Notes: generated by a model not told the origin, from the sequence alone. A stretch of 64,000 nt of DNA from Lachnospiraceae bacterium (GCA_900771995.1 CAAGQC010000030.1:14650-78649); one strand, 5' to 3'; positions 28,364 to 39,011 are shown, numbered from the stretch's first letter. Numbers and translations: made by a program.

Positions 28364-29548
28364 ATGGCGAATCGTGAAGAAAAAAGAAATCTGGAGACTA
28401 TCCCTGTCGGCTCTCTGGGCATCATTTCCCTGCCCGGCTGTAAGCCCTTAGGCGAAAAGGTAGACCAGTATCTTGTAAAATGGAGAGCAGAGAGAGAAAG
28501 CGAGCACAAAGAATCTCTGGCCTTTGCTGGTTACCAGAGAGAGTCCTATCTCCTGGATGCCAAAGTACCCCGTTTCGGTTCCGGTGAAGCAAAGGGACAG
28601 ATTCTGGAATCTGTCCGCGGTACCGACCTCTATCTGTTAGTAGATGTATTGAACTATTCCATGACCTATTCCCTGTGCGGTAATGAGAACCATATGTCTC
28701 CCGACGATCACTATCAGGATCTGAAGCGTATCATCGCTGCTGTCGGCGGTAAGGCTCGTCGTATCACCGTCATCATGCCTTTCCTATACGAGAGCCGTCA
28801 GCACAAGAGAACTTCCCGTGAGTCTCTGGACTGCGCCCTGGCGTTACAGGAGCTGGTAAGCATGGGTGTAGATAACATCATCACTTTCGATGCTCACGAT
28901 CCCCGTGTCCAGAATGCCATTCCTCTGCACGGTTTCGAGACCGTACAGCCCGCATATCAGTTCATCAAGGGGTTGCTTCGCAACGTGAAGGATCTGCAGC
29001 TGGATTCCAGCCACATGATGGTCATCAGTCCGGATGAAGGCGGTATGGGACGTGCTATCTACATCGCCAACGTTCTCGGTCTGGATATGGGTATGTTCTA
29101 TAAGAGAAGAGACTATACCAAGATCGTCAATGGCCGTAACCCTATCGTGGCTCATGAATTTCTGGGTACCAGCGTAGAGGGCAAGGACATGATCATCATC
29201 GACGATATGATTTCCTCCGGTGAGAGCATGCTGGAGGTTGCCGCCGCCCTGAAGGAGCGCAAGGCCAACAAGATCTTCGTCTTCTCCACCTTCGGTCTCT
29301 TCACCAACGGTCTGGACAAGTTCGATAAGGCTTACGAGAACGGCATCATCGATAAGGTACTGACCACCAACCTGATCTACCAGACTCCGGAACTGCTCCA
29401 GAGAGAATGGTACATTAACTGCGATATGAGCAAATATATCGCTTACATCATCGATACTTTAAACCATGATTCTTCCATCAGTGATCTGTTGAATCCGAAC
29501 GAAAGAATTCAGAATATCGTTGCAAAATACAAGAAGGGTGAGCTGTAA
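28364..29548 (+). CDS. prs: Ribose-phosphate pyrophosphokinase (PRPP synthetase)
   Basis: 394 residues, longer than the usual 310-320, with an N-terminal extension typical of clostridial forms. Key parts: FDAHDPRVQNAIP (metal and ATP region), VISPDEGGMGRA and the PRPP loop IIIDDMISSGESM. Makes PRPP from ribose-5-phosphate and ATP. ATG 28364 chosen: GTGAGGA lies 8 nt upstream. Third gene after the primosome pair; it could be co-transcribed. A terminator overlaps its stop. Confidence 0.93.
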   Translation: MANREEKRNLETIPVGSLGIISLPGCKPLGEKVDQYLVKWRAERESEHKESLAFAGYQRESYLLDAKVPRFGSGEAKGQILESVRGTDLYLLVDVLNYSMTYSLCGNENHMSPDDHYQDLKRIIAAVGGKARRITVIMPFLYESRQHKRTSRESLDCALALQELVSMGVDNIITFDAHDPRVQNAIPLHGFETVQPAYQFIKGLLRNVKDLQLDSSHMMVISPDEGGMGRAIYIANVLGLDMGMFYKRRDYTKIVNGRNPIVAHEFLGTSVEGKDMIIIDDMISSGESMLEVAAALKERKANKIFVFSTFGLFTNGLDKFDKAYENGIIDKVLTTNLIYQTPELLQREWYINCDMSKYIAYIIDTLNHDSSISDLLNPNERIQNIVAKYKKGEL

Positions 29549-29566
29549 AGCTCACCCTTTTCTTTG
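29534..29566 (+). terminator. prs terminator
   Basis: AAGGGTGAGC pairs with GCTCACCCTT around a 6-nt loop, then TTTCTTT. The stem includes the prs stop codon. Confidence 0.85.
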
Positions 29567-29573
29567 TCTATAA

Positions 29574-30026
29574 CTATATGGCTCCCAGTGCGGAAATCAA
29601 AGAGCCGATGATAATGCAGAAGTCGGAACAGTTGAACACAATCTTACGAAATCCCTGCCACTTCACAGGAAAGCTTACATAATCCACCACATATCCTCTG
29701 CGGAGGCGGTCATAAGTATTGCTGAATGCGCCGCCTAACAGCAATGACAGTCCCAGTCGCAGCAGATTGTTGCCGTGGCGTCCCAGACTCACAACAAATA
29801 CCAGCGTCAATAGCACAGTGAAAGCCAGTGAGATAGCTGCCACCAGACGTCTTCGCTTCTGTCCGGCATTCAGCATCATGCCTTTGTTATGATGCTTGCG
29901 GATCATAAGTTTTCCTCTGCAGATTACTCGTTCTTCCCGCTCGTCCACATGTGACTCTATGTAATTTTTTAAGAAGAAGTCTCCCCAGAAAATTCCTGCC
30001 AATATCACAAGGCATACCACTGTCAT
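29574..30026 (-). CDS. lspA: Signal peptidase II
   Basis: 150 residues with four membrane helices. Catalytic aspartates D115 (GYVVDYVSF) and D135 (FNCSDFCII) and the conserved GGAFSNTYDR are present. Cleaves prolipoprotein signal peptides after lipid attachment. It is convergent with prs across the terminator, and is preceded on the minus strand by the XRE regulator 46 nt away. Confidence 0.9.
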   Translation of the reverse strand: MTVVCLVILAGIFWGDFFLKNYIESHVDEREERVICRGKLMIRKHHNKGMMLNAGQKRRRLVAAISLAFTVLLTLVFVVSLGRHGNNLLRLGLSLLLGGAFSNTYDRLRRGYVVDYVSFPVKWQGFRKIVFNCSDFCIIIGSLISALGAI

Positions 30027-30072
30027 ATGTTCCGCTCCTTTTCACGCCGTCCGTATTCCCCTTGCAATCCAC

Positions 30073-31068
30073 TTATTCGTGCTCTGCTTTCCGATTCTTG
30101 ATCTTCAAAAACGCCAGAAGTGCCCCATACAATACTCCGGCCACAGGCCATACAACCCAAGTAATGTCCCAGCGCATCGTCGGCAGGCTGATGCCCAGAT
30201 AAACCGCCGTCCAGACACACCAGTAAATTGCTGTCACATGCTCATACTTCCGGTTGACCGCCTTATTTTCCACCGTATAGTCCCCCTCCTGAAGCAATTT
30301 TTGAAAACCTCCCCAGATAATGCCGGACCGCACGAACAGCCACACAGCGGCTGCTACTATCATCAACAGGACATCTGTGGCAAGGATTACCGCATAGCCA
30401 TTATCCCCGAAGAAAACAGATACCACCAGCAGAGGTACTGCTCCCAGGATGCACAATACCACACCCAGAGTAATACAGATCCGATAGATTCCCGCAAAGG
30501 TCTCTTTTGCTTTTTCCACGATTCCGGACACCCCATATTGCAGTGTCAGCTTTTCTTTTTCCAGATATTCATATTTTTTGTAGGGAATTCCGGTAAGAAG
30601 AAATACCGCCACCGCAACTGTCACCATCAGCAGCAGAACAATCACACCGATTCCACACGCAACAGCTTCCGTAAGCGGACCTCTTCCGGCAGCCGCCATT
30701 CCTGCCAGCCACAACAGCACAGCAGGGGACACCACACACAGAGACACCGCTGGAGCAATCCGGGCAGCATATTTTTTCGTAGCTTCCAGGAAAGTATTGG
30801 CTTCCTCCACCGTGACCACTCTTCCCTCTGTGATCTCCGGTGCCATTTCTTCGGCAAACTCCGCCTCTTCTATTTCATCTTTTAGCAGGTAATCCGTGGT
30901 AACACCGAACAACTGGCTCATATTCACGATACGTTCCAGATCGGGAATGGAGGCTCCGCTCTCCCATTTGGATACCGACTGTCTGGAAATATCCAGCCGT
31001 TCTGCCAGATCCTCCTGAGACCATCCGCTTTTCTTACGCAGCATCATAATTTTTTCTGACAGGATCAT
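30073..31068 (-). CDS. XRE-family DNA-binding membrane protein
   Basis: 331 residues. N-terminal helix-turn-helix ([21 protein letters not shown]), then a linker and about six membrane helices in two blocks. Membrane-tethered XRE regulators of this size occur widely in Clostridia with unknown ligands. The gene may be autoregulated by the 8-bp inverted repeat just upstream. It lies directly upstream of lspA; whether they share a transcript is unclear. Confidence 0.8.
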   Translation of the reverse strand: MILSEKIMMLRKKSGWSQEDLAERLDISRQSVSKWESGASIPDLERIVNMSQLFGVTTDYLLKDEIEEAEFAEEMAPEITEGRVVTVEEANTFLEATKKYAARIAPAVSLCVVSPAVLLWLAGMAAAGRGPLTEAVACGIGVIVLLLMVTVAVAVFLLTGIPYKKYEYLEKEKLTLQYGVSGIVEKAKETFAGIYRICITLGVVLCILGAVPLLVVSVFFGDNGYAVILATDVLLMIVAAAVWLFVRSGIIWGGFQKLLQEGDYTVENKAVNRKYEHVTAIYWCVWTAVYLGISLPTMRWDITWVVWPVAGVLYGALLAFLKIKNRKAEHE

Positions 31069-31147
31069 TTTTCATTCTCTCTTTCTTTTTGATATGTTTT
31101 CCTGTGCACAGATCTCGTCGACATGAAAAATCATAACAAAAGAGCCG

Positions 31148-31184
31148 GTTGACAACTACCAAGCGTCCTTGTAATTTTGTCAAC
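31148..31184. promoter_or_regulatory. Inverted repeat upstream of the XRE gene
   Basis: GTTGACAA (31148-31155) and TTGTCAAC (31177-31184) form a perfect 8-bp dyad with a 21-bp centre, 80 nt before the XRE start. The minus-strand copy gives a TTGACA -35. It could be an operator; a terminator for the gene at 31206 is the alternative. Confidence 0.35.
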
Positions 31185-31205
31185 TGGCAGTTGCAATTCC
31201 TGTAT

Positions 31206-31841
31206 TTACTGCACTTCCCGGATCAGGCAGTACTGTTTCAGGGGAAAATTCTTCTCCATCACGCCGTATACCTTGAATCCGAACTTTTCATAGAATTCCA
31301 CATTTTTCGGATTATGTGTCTCCAGAGAAATCATCAGTTTGTGCTTCTGGGCATAGTCAATAGCTTCCTCCAGAAGTTCCGCCGCGATCCCGTGGTGCTG
31401 CATGGTGGGATCCACCGCCAAATAGATAATATGCAGACGCTGATTCTGGTGCAGCTGATCCGTCCAGCTGGAGTTCAGATAATCCTCACCTTTCATAAAA
31501 TTCCGGAAGGTCTTCAGAGAGGGGTCCTCCCTGATCAGATAGGAATCGGTCTGTAATGCTGCCAATGCCTCCGTAAAATAAAACTGAAATACATTGTAGG
31601 GCTCTGCCTCATCCGATACCACCAATACACTGTTCAGATCCGCACTGTCTGCGAAAATCTCACAGGTGGCATAGAATTCATCCATGTCACATTTGAACAG
31701 TTCCGGCATTAAATGTCTGCGGATCTCGGGATCCGGTATCAGTGTCTCATACAAGGGATCGTGTGCAAAACACTGGTTCAGCATCTTCTCCACCTTCGGA
31801 AGATCTTCCTTCTGCACACGATATAACTTATCACTTTCCAT
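31206..31841 (-). CDS. GNAT-family N-acetyltransferase
   Basis: 211 residues. C-terminal GNAT core: LHIIYLAVDPTMQHHGIAAELLEEA (acetyl-CoA loop) then SLETHNPKNVEFYEKFGFKV. The N-terminal half is longer than in minimal GNATs. I used ATG 31841; the frame also opens at TTG 31877, which overlaps the previous stop. Substrate unknown. It starts 25 nt after the M28 peptidase gene and is probably co-transcribed. Confidence 0.85.
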   Translation of the reverse strand: MESDKLYRVQKEDLPKVEKMLNQCFAHDPLYETLIPDPEIRRHLMPELFKCDMDEFYATCEIFADSADLNSVLVVSDEAEPYNVFQFYFTEALAALQTDSYLIREDPSLKTFRNFMKGEDYLNSSWTDQLHQNQRLHIIYLAVDPTMQHHGIAAELLEEAIDYAQKHKLMISLETHNPKNVEFYEKFGFKVYGVMEKNFPLKQYCLIREVQ

Positions 31842-31866
31842 AATTGTATTACCTGCTATCTCCTGA

Positions 31867-33954
31867 TTATAATTCAAAAATTTGCGTAACGGCTTCCTGC
31901 ATCTGTTCCAGAATATTCATAAGGCCGGTCACCAGCTTGGAGCAGGCCTGTTCCAGACTGGCAATATCCTCCCGGTAGTCCATCTCCGTGGCACCGGACT
32001 CCGTCATGGTCTTTTCCTTCTGCAGAAGCTGTTTTACCGTCCCGTACAGATTCTCGTGCTCCAGCAGTCTTCCATAGCCCCATTTTAACCGTTCCTTCGG
32101 CTGATGGAAAACATAATCCGTGAAATGCCTGTATACCTGTTCATCAAACATGAACGCATAGGCATTGTTGTCCACCTGATACAGCTTACGGAGTGCGGAG
32201 GAAAGTCTCTGCTCCTTCAGATTCCGGACCGCTCCACCCAGAAGCCTTAAATTGGTACTGCATATCTCATGAGGATACAACACATTTCCGTACCAGTCAA
32301 TCCTTACGAAAGCATCCTGCTCCTGTTTAAACTGGCTAAGCAGCTTCTGTTCCAGGGCTCTGGTCTGTCGGAAAAGTGCTTCCGCCTCGTCGTATTTTCC
32401 ATCTCTGAGCAGCTGCTTATAGTTCCGGTTGTATTCCGCTACCTCTTCGTATTCCTCCCGGCATTTTCTGAGAGCCCGGTCACTCAGAGTCTCCAGTTCC
32501 TCGATTTTCTCCAACAGTAACCGTTTCCTCTCTCCCAGCTGACCGGCCACATCTGCGCGGTAGCAGATCTCCCGGCACTGTTCCAGCCCTTTCCGAACCC
32601 GCTGTGCCACCGGGGAGAACTGCAGCGGCACCACCGCCGTCTCATCCAGTGCCAGAATCAACAGGGCAAATAGTTCATGATGCAGGCGATATACCTGTTC
32701 ATCGTAAAATTCATCATTATCAAACTGAGAATGATAATGGGTCTCCATAAAGCTTCCGCCGGTAAAGTCGTTTACCATGGAAGGCACTCCTGCGATGGCC
32801 ATGGAAAAATCGTCCGACCAGGTCTCGATGGGAGAGGTCACTGCCGTCTCCTCCGGATAGGCCATCGTCAGATTCGGCAGATCTGCCAGATATTCCTCCA
32901 GGAAGCTGACATATTCATAGCAGCTACGGATTCTGGCTCTGGTACCGTGGGCCAGCGCGGGAAGTTCAAAGTTCAGGTCTGCGATCACCTTTCCCACCCA
33001 TTCGGGATGAGCGGTAAAAATCTGCTCATAGGCTCCTGTGGACCAGTCGAAATTGGAATCCACAACGCCCCATTCCTCGGAGGCCATGGCACAGATCACG
33101 ATAGTATTGTTCGGCCGGAAATCACTGTCTAACAGCGTCTTTGCAATGCCAAATAATAAGGCAATGGCCGTATTGTCATCCTGAAATCCGTCAAAATAGG
33201 AATCGTAATGAGCGGACAAAAGCACCATACGATCCAGGTGTTTCCCGGGGATCCGTCCTACGATATTATAGGTCGTGCAATTCCGCGTCACTCTGGAATC
33301 CGCATTAAAGGTTACGGAAATCTCTTCTCTTCCCTGCAAAAGTTCCAGCAGTCCCGCAGCATCCTTACGGGAAATGGAAAATGCGGGGGCATCCTCAGGT
33401 CCTGCGATATCCTGTGCATTCAGCGCTTCGTCATCGATCTCGCCATAGCCGCCACTCTGTACAGCGATCAGGGCTGCCGCCCCTTTCAGATGTGCCTGAT
33501 ATACCGGGTAATTGATCCACCACTCATCTCTCTGGTTGATCTCCACCAGTACCAGTTTTCCCGTTACATCCTTACCTGCATAATCCTTTTCCGTACCCTT
33601 GCCCAGATACATCAGAGAGAATTCTTGCGGTTCCTCCGTCACAAAGGTGGTCTGGTAAGCCCCCAGTTCCACCGATACCGGCTCTCCCGCAGCATTCTCA
33701 TAGCTTAACGTCGCCTTATGGAATTCCCAGCTGTCCACCGTGACAGCATCCTTGGTCACCTCGGACAATCCCAAGGCTTCCATCTCCGCCTTTAACATCT
33801 CGCCGGTCTGGAATTCCGCTTTGGAGCCCGCCGTACGATATCCCAGAACCGGATGGGATTTGAACTGTTCCATCCGCTTGGCCAGTTCATAGGAATACTT
33901 CACATCCAGATTCTGTAATATTTTCTTCTGTAAGGTTTCCCCGTTGTCATGCAT
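31867..33954 (-). CDS. M28-family zinc aminopeptidase with PA-like insert
   Basis: 695 residues, no signal peptide, so probably cytoplasmic. Metal ligands visible: HYDSYFDGFQDDNTA (His, Asp), ASEEWG (Glu), DLNFE, and HYHSQFDN (His). A PA-type insert (residues about 115-215) lies before the catalytic part. The C-terminal 220 residues are coiled-coil or helical (LDRAL, YNRNYKQLLRDGKYDEAEALF), an unusual extension. Substrate unknown. GGAG lies 9 nt upstream of the ATG. Confidence 0.88.
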   Translation of the reverse strand: MHDNGETLQKKILQNLDVKYSYELAKRMEQFKSHPVLGYRTAGSKAEFQTGEMLKAEMEALGLSEVTKDAVTVDSWEFHKATLSYENAAGEPVSVELGAYQTTFVTEEPQEFSLMYLGKGTEKDYAGKDVTGKLVLVEINQRDEWWINYPVYQAHLKGAAALIAVQSGGYGEIDDEALNAQDIAGPEDAPAFSISRKDAAGLLELLQGREEISVTFNADSRVTRNCTTYNIVGRIPGKHLDRMVLLSAHYDSYFDGFQDDNTAIALLFGIAKTLLDSDFRPNNTIVICAMASEEWGVVDSNFDWSTGAYEQIFTAHPEWVGKVIADLNFELPALAHGTRARIRSCYEYVSFLEEYLADLPNLTMAYPEETAVTSPIETWSDDFSMAIAGVPSMVNDFTGGSFMETHYHSQFDNDEFYDEQVYRLHHELFALLILALDETAVVPLQFSPVAQRVRKGLEQCREICYRADVAGQLGERKRLLLEKIEELETLSDRALRKCREEYEEVAEYNRNYKQLLRDGKYDEAEALFRQTRALEQKLLSQFKQEQDAFVRIDWYGNVLYPHEICSTNLRLLGGAVRNLKEQRLSSALRKLYQVDNNAYAFMFDEQVYRHFTDYVFHQPKERLKWGYGRLLEHENLYGTVKQLLQKEKTMTESGATEMDYREDIASLEQACSKLVTGLMNILEQMQEAVTQIFEL

Positions 33955-34009
33955 ATTCTGTCACTCCGTCTCTGTCATTCTCGCCCTGTGCCTGCCGCTT
34001 TGTGGTTTC

Positions 34010-35452
34010 TTATCTCTTTGCAGCCATGGCATTCATTTCCTCTGTGATCTTCTTCAGGATCTCGCTGTTTCTCTCTTCCGCCTCCAGTGTCTCACTGGCA
34101 TGGGCGGATACTTCCTCTGTGGTGGCGGAAATCGTCTGAATGGAATCCACGATCTCCTGGTTGGCTGCTTTCAGTGCCTCCACATCCTGAAGCATACGGC
34201 CGAGGTTGTCCACAATGGCATAGCTGCTGTTCTCGATCTCCACAAAGCTGTCTGCTGCCCGCATGGTTCCTTCCCGCTGGTTACTGATACCGTCCATCAT
34301 CTGGCGGATCACGGTCACTACTTCATCAATGGCGTGGGATACATTGTCGATCAGTGTGGCAATATTGCCGGTAGCATCCTTGGTCTGTGTTGCCATTCCG
34401 GAGATCTCGGAAGCCACTACCGAGAACCCTCTGCCCGCTTCTCCGGCTCTGGCTGCCTCGATGCTGGCATTCAGTGCCAACAAGCTTGTCTGGGTGGCAA
34501 TCTTGCTGATGATCTCTACAATAGAGTGCATCTCCTGCATATAATGATCCAGTGTCTCCAGCTTTTTCGCCGCCTGCTCGCTGTTCTGTGCGGAATCTTC
34601 CGCCTGCTTTTTCAGTCCCTCCATATCCTTTTTGCCGGCATCCAGCACAGACAATGTCTGCTCCATATCTTCGCCGATAGTCTCCGCTGCTGTATCTACG
34701 GCATTTACCTTTTCCTGAATAGCCTCCGTCTGGGTGGTCTGCTTCTGGACTGCCACCGCAGATTCCTGAGATCCCACGGATACCTCTTCCATGGCGCTCT
34801 TCGTGCTGGCGAATGCAGTCTCCAGTTTGTTCAGTTCTACGGTGATCTCCGCCACGGAATTCTCCAGACGGTTGCTCATCTCGGTAACATCCTTCAGCGT
34901 TGCTTCCGTCCGTTCCTGCGCATCCCGGATTTCGTTCATATTCTCATTGGCATTTTTCTGATTTGCCGTAGTGGCATAGATGGATACAAAACACAGAAGC
35001 AGCATCATGACAATCTGAATAATACCTGCTTCCAGGCCCAGATAGCCGAAACCGCCCGTTCTGGCACCCAAAATCACTACCAGAATGCTCTCCAGTACCG
35101 TACCCACATTGATCATAACAAAAGTCTTTACATCATGGTACAGCATGACTGCGAACATCATCGGCACTACAAAGACGAAAACCATATTGGATTCCGTTGT
35201 AAACAATACAATCGAATAAAACAGTGCATAACCGATGGCTACCAGATGCTTGATCGCGCCGGAATCATGGCTCTTCTTCCAGAAGATCACTTCCGCCACC
35301 AGCGGCCCCAGTCCAAAGATCAGCATCAGCACCAGTACCGGCGCTCCTACCGTTCCGTTTATGGTCTCTGCCACACCAAAGATCAGCATGCAGACATTCA
35401 CTGCAAAATGGGATACCATTGCCACCCAGTTACTTCGTTCCAGTTCTTTCAT
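34010..35452 (-). CDS. Methyl-accepting chemotaxis protein, polytopic N-terminus
   Basis: 480 residues. The first 170 hold five or six membrane helices without a large extracytoplasmic loop, then a cytoplasmic coiled-coil signalling domain with the hairpin tip [25 protein letters not shown] split over about residues 320-345. No HAMP is obvious. It likely senses something within the membrane or cytosol. A second receptor gene is directly upstream, but a terminator lies between them. Confidence 0.9.
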   Translation of the reverse strand: MKELERSNWVAMVSHFAVNVCMLIFGVAETINGTVGAPVLVLMLIFGLGPLVAEVIFWKKSHDSGAIKHLVAIGYALFYSIVLFTTESNMVFVFVVPMMFAVMLYHDVKTFVMINVGTVLESILVVILGARTGGFGYLGLEAGIIQIVMMLLLCFVSIYATTANQKNANENMNEIRDAQERTEATLKDVTEMSNRLENSVAEITVELNKLETAFASTKSAMEEVSVGSQESAVAVQKQTTQTEAIQEKVNAVDTAAETIGEDMEQTLSVLDAGKKDMEGLKKQAEDSAQNSEQAAKKLETLDHYMQEMHSIVEIISKIATQTSLLALNASIEAARAGEAGRGFSVVASEISGMATQTKDATGNIATLIDNVSHAIDEVVTVIRQMMDGISNQREGTMRAADSFVEIENSSYAIVDNLGRMLQDVEALKAANQEIVDSIQTISATTEEVSAHASETLEAEERNSEILKKITEEMNAMAAKR

Positions 35453-35535
35453 TCGTTTTACTCTCCCTTTTTCTGTCTGAAAGCCTACTCCATTTTATTG
35501 TAAATCATACTGATTTTCCCGTCAATAAAACGGCA

Positions 35536-35580
35536 CAAAAATACAGCGCTGTTTTTCTCAATAACCAAACAGCGCTGTAT
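35536..35580 (-). terminator. Terminator after the sCache chemoreceptor
   Basis: ATACAGCGCTGTTT pairs with AAACAGCGCTGTAT (35541-35580), followed on the minus strand by TTTTTG. Stem 14 bp or more. Confidence 0.8.
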
Positions 35581-35639
35581 CTTTTCTATATAATATTTAT
35601 CTCCCTGCCAGATCGGTTCCGGCGCCCTTCTTACCGTTT

Positions 35640-37418
35640 TTATACCTTGAAAACATCCAGTACCTTTTCCAGTTTATCTGCCAGTGACATCAGCTTCTCG
35701 GAAGAGTTCATCAGCTCCGTCATGGTGACGCTCATGCCATGTGCCGCCTGCATGGTGCTGTCCGCCGATGCCGCATTCTGTTCGGAGATGGCCGACAGAC
35801 CTTCCACCACATCCCGGATGGCGCTTCCGGACTGTCCCAGAACATCCATTTTCTCCTGAATGCCGCCGATATGATGCAGAGAATTCTCCACACCATCTGC
35901 CACTGCCGCCGTCTTGACACCGGTCTCCTCCAGTTTGCTCTGCTGATGGTTCATATTGGCTTCCACTTCGCCCATGATCTCCACCATTCTGCCGGAAGAT
36001 TCCATAATATCCTTGATGATCTGTTCGATCTCGGTCGCGGAACGTTTGGACTGATCCGCCAGCTTACTGATCTGCTCTGCCACCACGGCGAAGCCTCTTC
36101 CCGCTTCTCCGGCTCTGGCCGCCTCAATGCTGGCATTCAGAGACAACAGATCCGTCTCATCCGCAATATCCTGGATCATGGATACCGCTTTGGTAATGTT
36201 CTGGATCGCTCCGTTCATGTCTGTGATCTGCTCTGCTACCCGCAGTACCGATTCCTTGGTACTTTCGTTGGAGCTGTTCAGTTCCTTCATGATCTCTTCG
36301 GAGGCCTTCTCCGCCTCTGCCATCCGTCCGGCATACTCCGTCAGAGAGTTCACTCCATCGGAGATATACTCGATCTGTTCGCCGATGCGTACCACATTCT
36401 CATTGGCTTCTGTCGTCTCATTGGCCTGATTTCTGGCTCCTTCCGAGATCTCACCTACCGCCTGATATACATCGTTCACGGATTCCTGCGTATCCTGTGC
36501 CATCTTGATCAGTTTGTTGGAGGACTCTGTCAGATTGTCCGCGGAATCCTTGATATCCGTTACAATGGTGCGCAGCGTCTTCTGTAATTTAACAGAGATC
36601 CGGTAGACGTCTCCCAGTTCGTCCTTTCTACGGCACTGCTTTTCATCCGGCTGTGCGTCCAGTTCTCCGTTCACGATCCTGCCTAGGAAATGTTTTGTCT
36701 TCTTCATGGTCTTTACCATGCTGCGGGACAATACGCTGACCAATGTCGCCGCCACAAGTACGCATACCACGGCGATCAGAATAATATCCTTCACCTGGGT
36801 ATGAATGGTATCCCGGACCCCCTGTACCGGTGTCGCTACCTCGATGGCACCGATCACCGAGCCGTCAGAGTTGATCAGCGGCTGATAATACACATAATAG
36901 TCCACCTCGGAGATCATACAATCCTTCAAAAACAGCGGTTCTCCGGTCTTGATCTGCTCATAGATCTCCGGTTCCAGACCCGTACCGTTGATGCGGCCTC
37001 CCTCCGGCTTCGTCAGTGTCGTGATCAGACGCATGTTTCCGTACAGGAAAGACACCTGGAATCCCGTCTTATCCTGCAGGCCGTCGATCAGCTGCGTATC
37101 TCCGGAGATGGAGACACCGCCTTTTCTCACCTTGCCGCTCTTGTCCTGCGTGTAATCTCCTTCATACAGATTCGTGTAGGTCTCGTCCACACTGACGCCT
37201 ACGATCTGCAATGCTTTCTCGATTTGTTCCTCGATGCCTGCTTCCAGTGCTCTGGAGCCCACGGTCGCCACCAGTGCGCACACAATGATCATTGGCAACA
37301 GACTCAATGACAAAATCTTTTTAGAGATGGTGAAAAACGGCTTTTTCTTTTTTTCCCGTTTTACTGCATTCCCTTTTACTTCCGTTTTCTTGCTCTCTGT
37401 CTTCTTCATACTTACCAC
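35640..37418 (-). CDS. Methyl-accepting chemotaxis protein with extracytoplasmic Cache-type sensor
   Basis: 592 residues. Lys-rich start, helix 1 ([20 protein letters not shown]), an extracytoplasmic sensor of about 150 residues of single-Cache type ([45 protein letters not shown]), helix 2 ([19 protein letters not shown]), a HAMP region and a signalling domain ([19 protein letters not shown]). GTG 37418 has AAAGG 6 nt upstream; ATG three codons later is possible. Promoter at 37493-37521. Confidence 0.92.
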   Translation of the reverse strand: MVSMKKTESKKTEVKGNAVKREKKKKPFFTISKKILSLSLLPMIIVCALVATVGSRALEAGIEEQIEKALQIVGVSVDETYTNLYEGDYTQDKSGKVRKGGVSISGDTQLIDGLQDKTGFQVSFLYGNMRLITTLTKPEGGRINGTGLEPEIYEQIKTGEPLFLKDCMISEVDYYVYYQPLINSDGSVIGAIEVATPVQGVRDTIHTQVKDIILIAVVCVLVAATLVSVLSRSMVKTMKKTKHFLGRIVNGELDAQPDEKQCRRKDELGDVYRISVKLQKTLRTIVTDIKDSADNLTESSNKLIKMAQDTQESVNDVYQAVGEISEGARNQANETTEANENVVRIGEQIEYISDGVNSLTEYAGRMAEAEKASEEIMKELNSSNESTKESVLRVAEQITDMNGAIQNITKAVSMIQDIADETDLLSLNASIEAARAGEAGRGFAVVAEQISKLADQSKRSATEIEQIIKDIMESSGRMVEIMGEVEANMNHQQSKLEETGVKTAAVADGVENSLHHIGGIQEKMDVLGQSGSAIRDVVEGLSAISEQNAASADSTMQAAHGMSVTMTELMNSSEKLMSLADKLEKVLDVFKV

Positions 37419-37460
37419 ATCTGCCTTTCTGTAAAAGACTTTGTCACAACAGCTTCATCT

Positions 37461-37483
37461 CGAAAACGTTTAAGTATTTTCTC
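37461..37483. repeat. cre-like motif, copy 1
   Basis: Core AAAACGTTTAAG within a 23-bp motif, downstream of the receptor promoter. A near copy (37600-37621) lies in the 3' end of the MATE gene. Similar to CcpA sites but without full dyad symmetry. Confidence 0.35.
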
Positions 37484-37492
37484 GGTGAAATT

Positions 37493-37521
37493 ATTGTACC
37501 ATTTTCCATATGGTAAAACAA
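37493..37521 (-). promoter_or_regulatory. Chemoreceptor promoter
   Basis: Minus strand TTGTTT (37516-37521), 17-bp spacer, TACAAT (37493-37498), upstream of the GTG start. Confidence 0.55.
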
Positions 37522-37599
37522 TTCGACAAAATAGCAAGTAATCAGACAGCATTTTTGGCTAATTTTACTTAATGTTAAGGATGTTACTACTTACATTTG

Positions 37600-37621
37600 C
37601 GAAAACGTTAAGTATTCTCTC
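37600..37621. repeat. cre-like motif, copy 2
   Basis: Direct copy of the motif at 37461 with one deletion and one change. It covers the stop of the MATE gene on the minus strand. Confidence 0.35.
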
Positions 37622-38942
37622 TTTTCCAGACAGGCATCCGGAAAATTTTGATCAAAAGAGGGATGATCATGATAAACCACACGATGGGTTCCGCTGCGAT
37701 CACTCCGAGATATCCGAACCAGGGTACCAGTGTCGCCGCGATCACAATTTTCCCCACCATTTCCAGAGAACTGGAGATCAGCGGTACGATGCGTTCTCCC
37801 AGTCCCTGCATGGCATTTCTCACAATGCAGATCACTGCCGTCACATAATAGAACAGCGTGTCTACTTTCAGATAGAGTGTTGCATTATAGACGACTTCCG
37901 GCTTTTCGCTGCCCGTTACCAGCCATACCAGCCAGTCGCCGATGGTATAGCTGGTCACGATGTTGAGAGTACACCAGATACAGGTATATCCGGTGGCCAG
38001 CAGAATTCCTCTGCGGATCCGGTCGATCTTGCCCGCTCCCAGATTCTGGCCGCAATAGGTGGCCATAGTCTGACCGAAGACGCTGAACATGATCATGAAG
38101 ATTTCAGAGATCTTGCGGGCCGCCGTATGGGCAATAATGATATCCTGTCCCAGTTTGTTGATGGAGGTCTGCAGGGTCAGTGTACCGATATTCACCAGAG
38201 AACTCATAAATCCCATGGAGAGACCGGAGCTTAACATATTGCGGAGCATTCCGTCCCTGGCCAGCTGCAGATCCTCTCTGCCGATCCGCAGGATCTCATA
38301 TTTCTTCCATAAATACGCTGCACACACTACTACCGCCACACACTGGGACAGTACCGTGGCAATGGCTGCTCCCCGCACACCCGCTTTCAGCACAACGATG
38401 AAGAACAAATCTCCCCCAATATTCATGGCAACGGAGATTGCCAGCACGATCAGGGGCGTCACGGTATCTCCGGTAGCCCGGAGGGTTGCCGACAACACAT
38501 CATATAATAAAGTAACGATCAGTCCCGCAATGATCACCGCCACATACTGCGCCGCCGTATCCATCAGATCCGCCGGGACATTCAGAAAACGTAAGATCGG
38601 CTGCAGGAACAAAAGCCCCGCTGCCGTCAGGATCACTGCCACAAACACTCCCAGCACCAACGCATTTCCCAGAGATTTCCGCAGTTTTGCCATATCCTTT
38701 GCGCCGAAGTGCTGGGCCGAGATAATAGCAAATCCATTGCACATTCCCATTAAAAACTGCACGATCAGATTGCTCAGTGTCGTGGTGGCACCTACGGCCG
38801 CTAGCGCGCTGTCTCCCAAATAGGTACCAACGATACGGGTATCCACCAGACTGTAGGTCAGCTGCAATAAATTAGCTAAAAAAACAGGAAGGGCAAACGT
38901 CAGTATCCGCACTGACGGTTTGCCCTTAGTAAGATCTTTCAT
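37608..38942 (-). CDS. MATE family efflux transporter
   Basis: 444 residues from ATG 38942 (GTGAGGA 5 nt upstream). Twelve helices, opening MKDLTKGKPSVRILTFALPV, with CGQNLGAGKIDRI and GDSALAAVGATTTLSNL. Related to but distinct from the copy at 11.9-13.3 kb. Substrate unknown. It lies alone between the symporter and the chemoreceptor; its stop sits in the second cre-like motif. Confidence 0.93.
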   Translation of the reverse strand: MKDLTKGKPSVRILTFALPVFLANLLQLTYSLVDTRIVGTYLGDSALAAVGATTTLSNLIVQFLMGMCNGFAIISAQHFGAKDMAKLRKSLGNALVLGVFVAVILTAAGLLFLQPILRFLNVPADLMDTAAQYVAVIIAGLIVTLLYDVLSATLRATGDTVTPLIVLAISVAMNIGGDLFFIVVLKAGVRGAAIATVLSQCVAVVVCAAYLWKKYEILRIGREDLQLARDGMLRNMLSSGLSMGFMSSLVNIGTLTLQTSINKLGQDIIIAHTAARKISEIFMIMFSVFGQTMATYCGQNLGAGKIDRIRRGILLATGYTCIWCTLNIVTSYTIGDWLVWLVTGSEKPEVVYNATLYLKVDTLFYYVTAVICIVRNAMQGLGERIVPLISSSLEMVGKIVIAATLVPWFGYLGVIAAEPIVWFIMIIPLLIKIFRMPVWKRENT

Positions 38943-39011
38943 ATAGTTCCTCACTTCTATACTTCCGGGGATCGCATGATTTTCCCCGCATGACAGGGCT
39001 ACAGAACTTTT

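Noticed and set aside
33944..35503. 519-residue plus-strand frame opposite the chemoreceptor
   Set aside because: His/Cys/Leu-rich antisense shadow of the chemoreceptor gene, with no ribosome site or domain.
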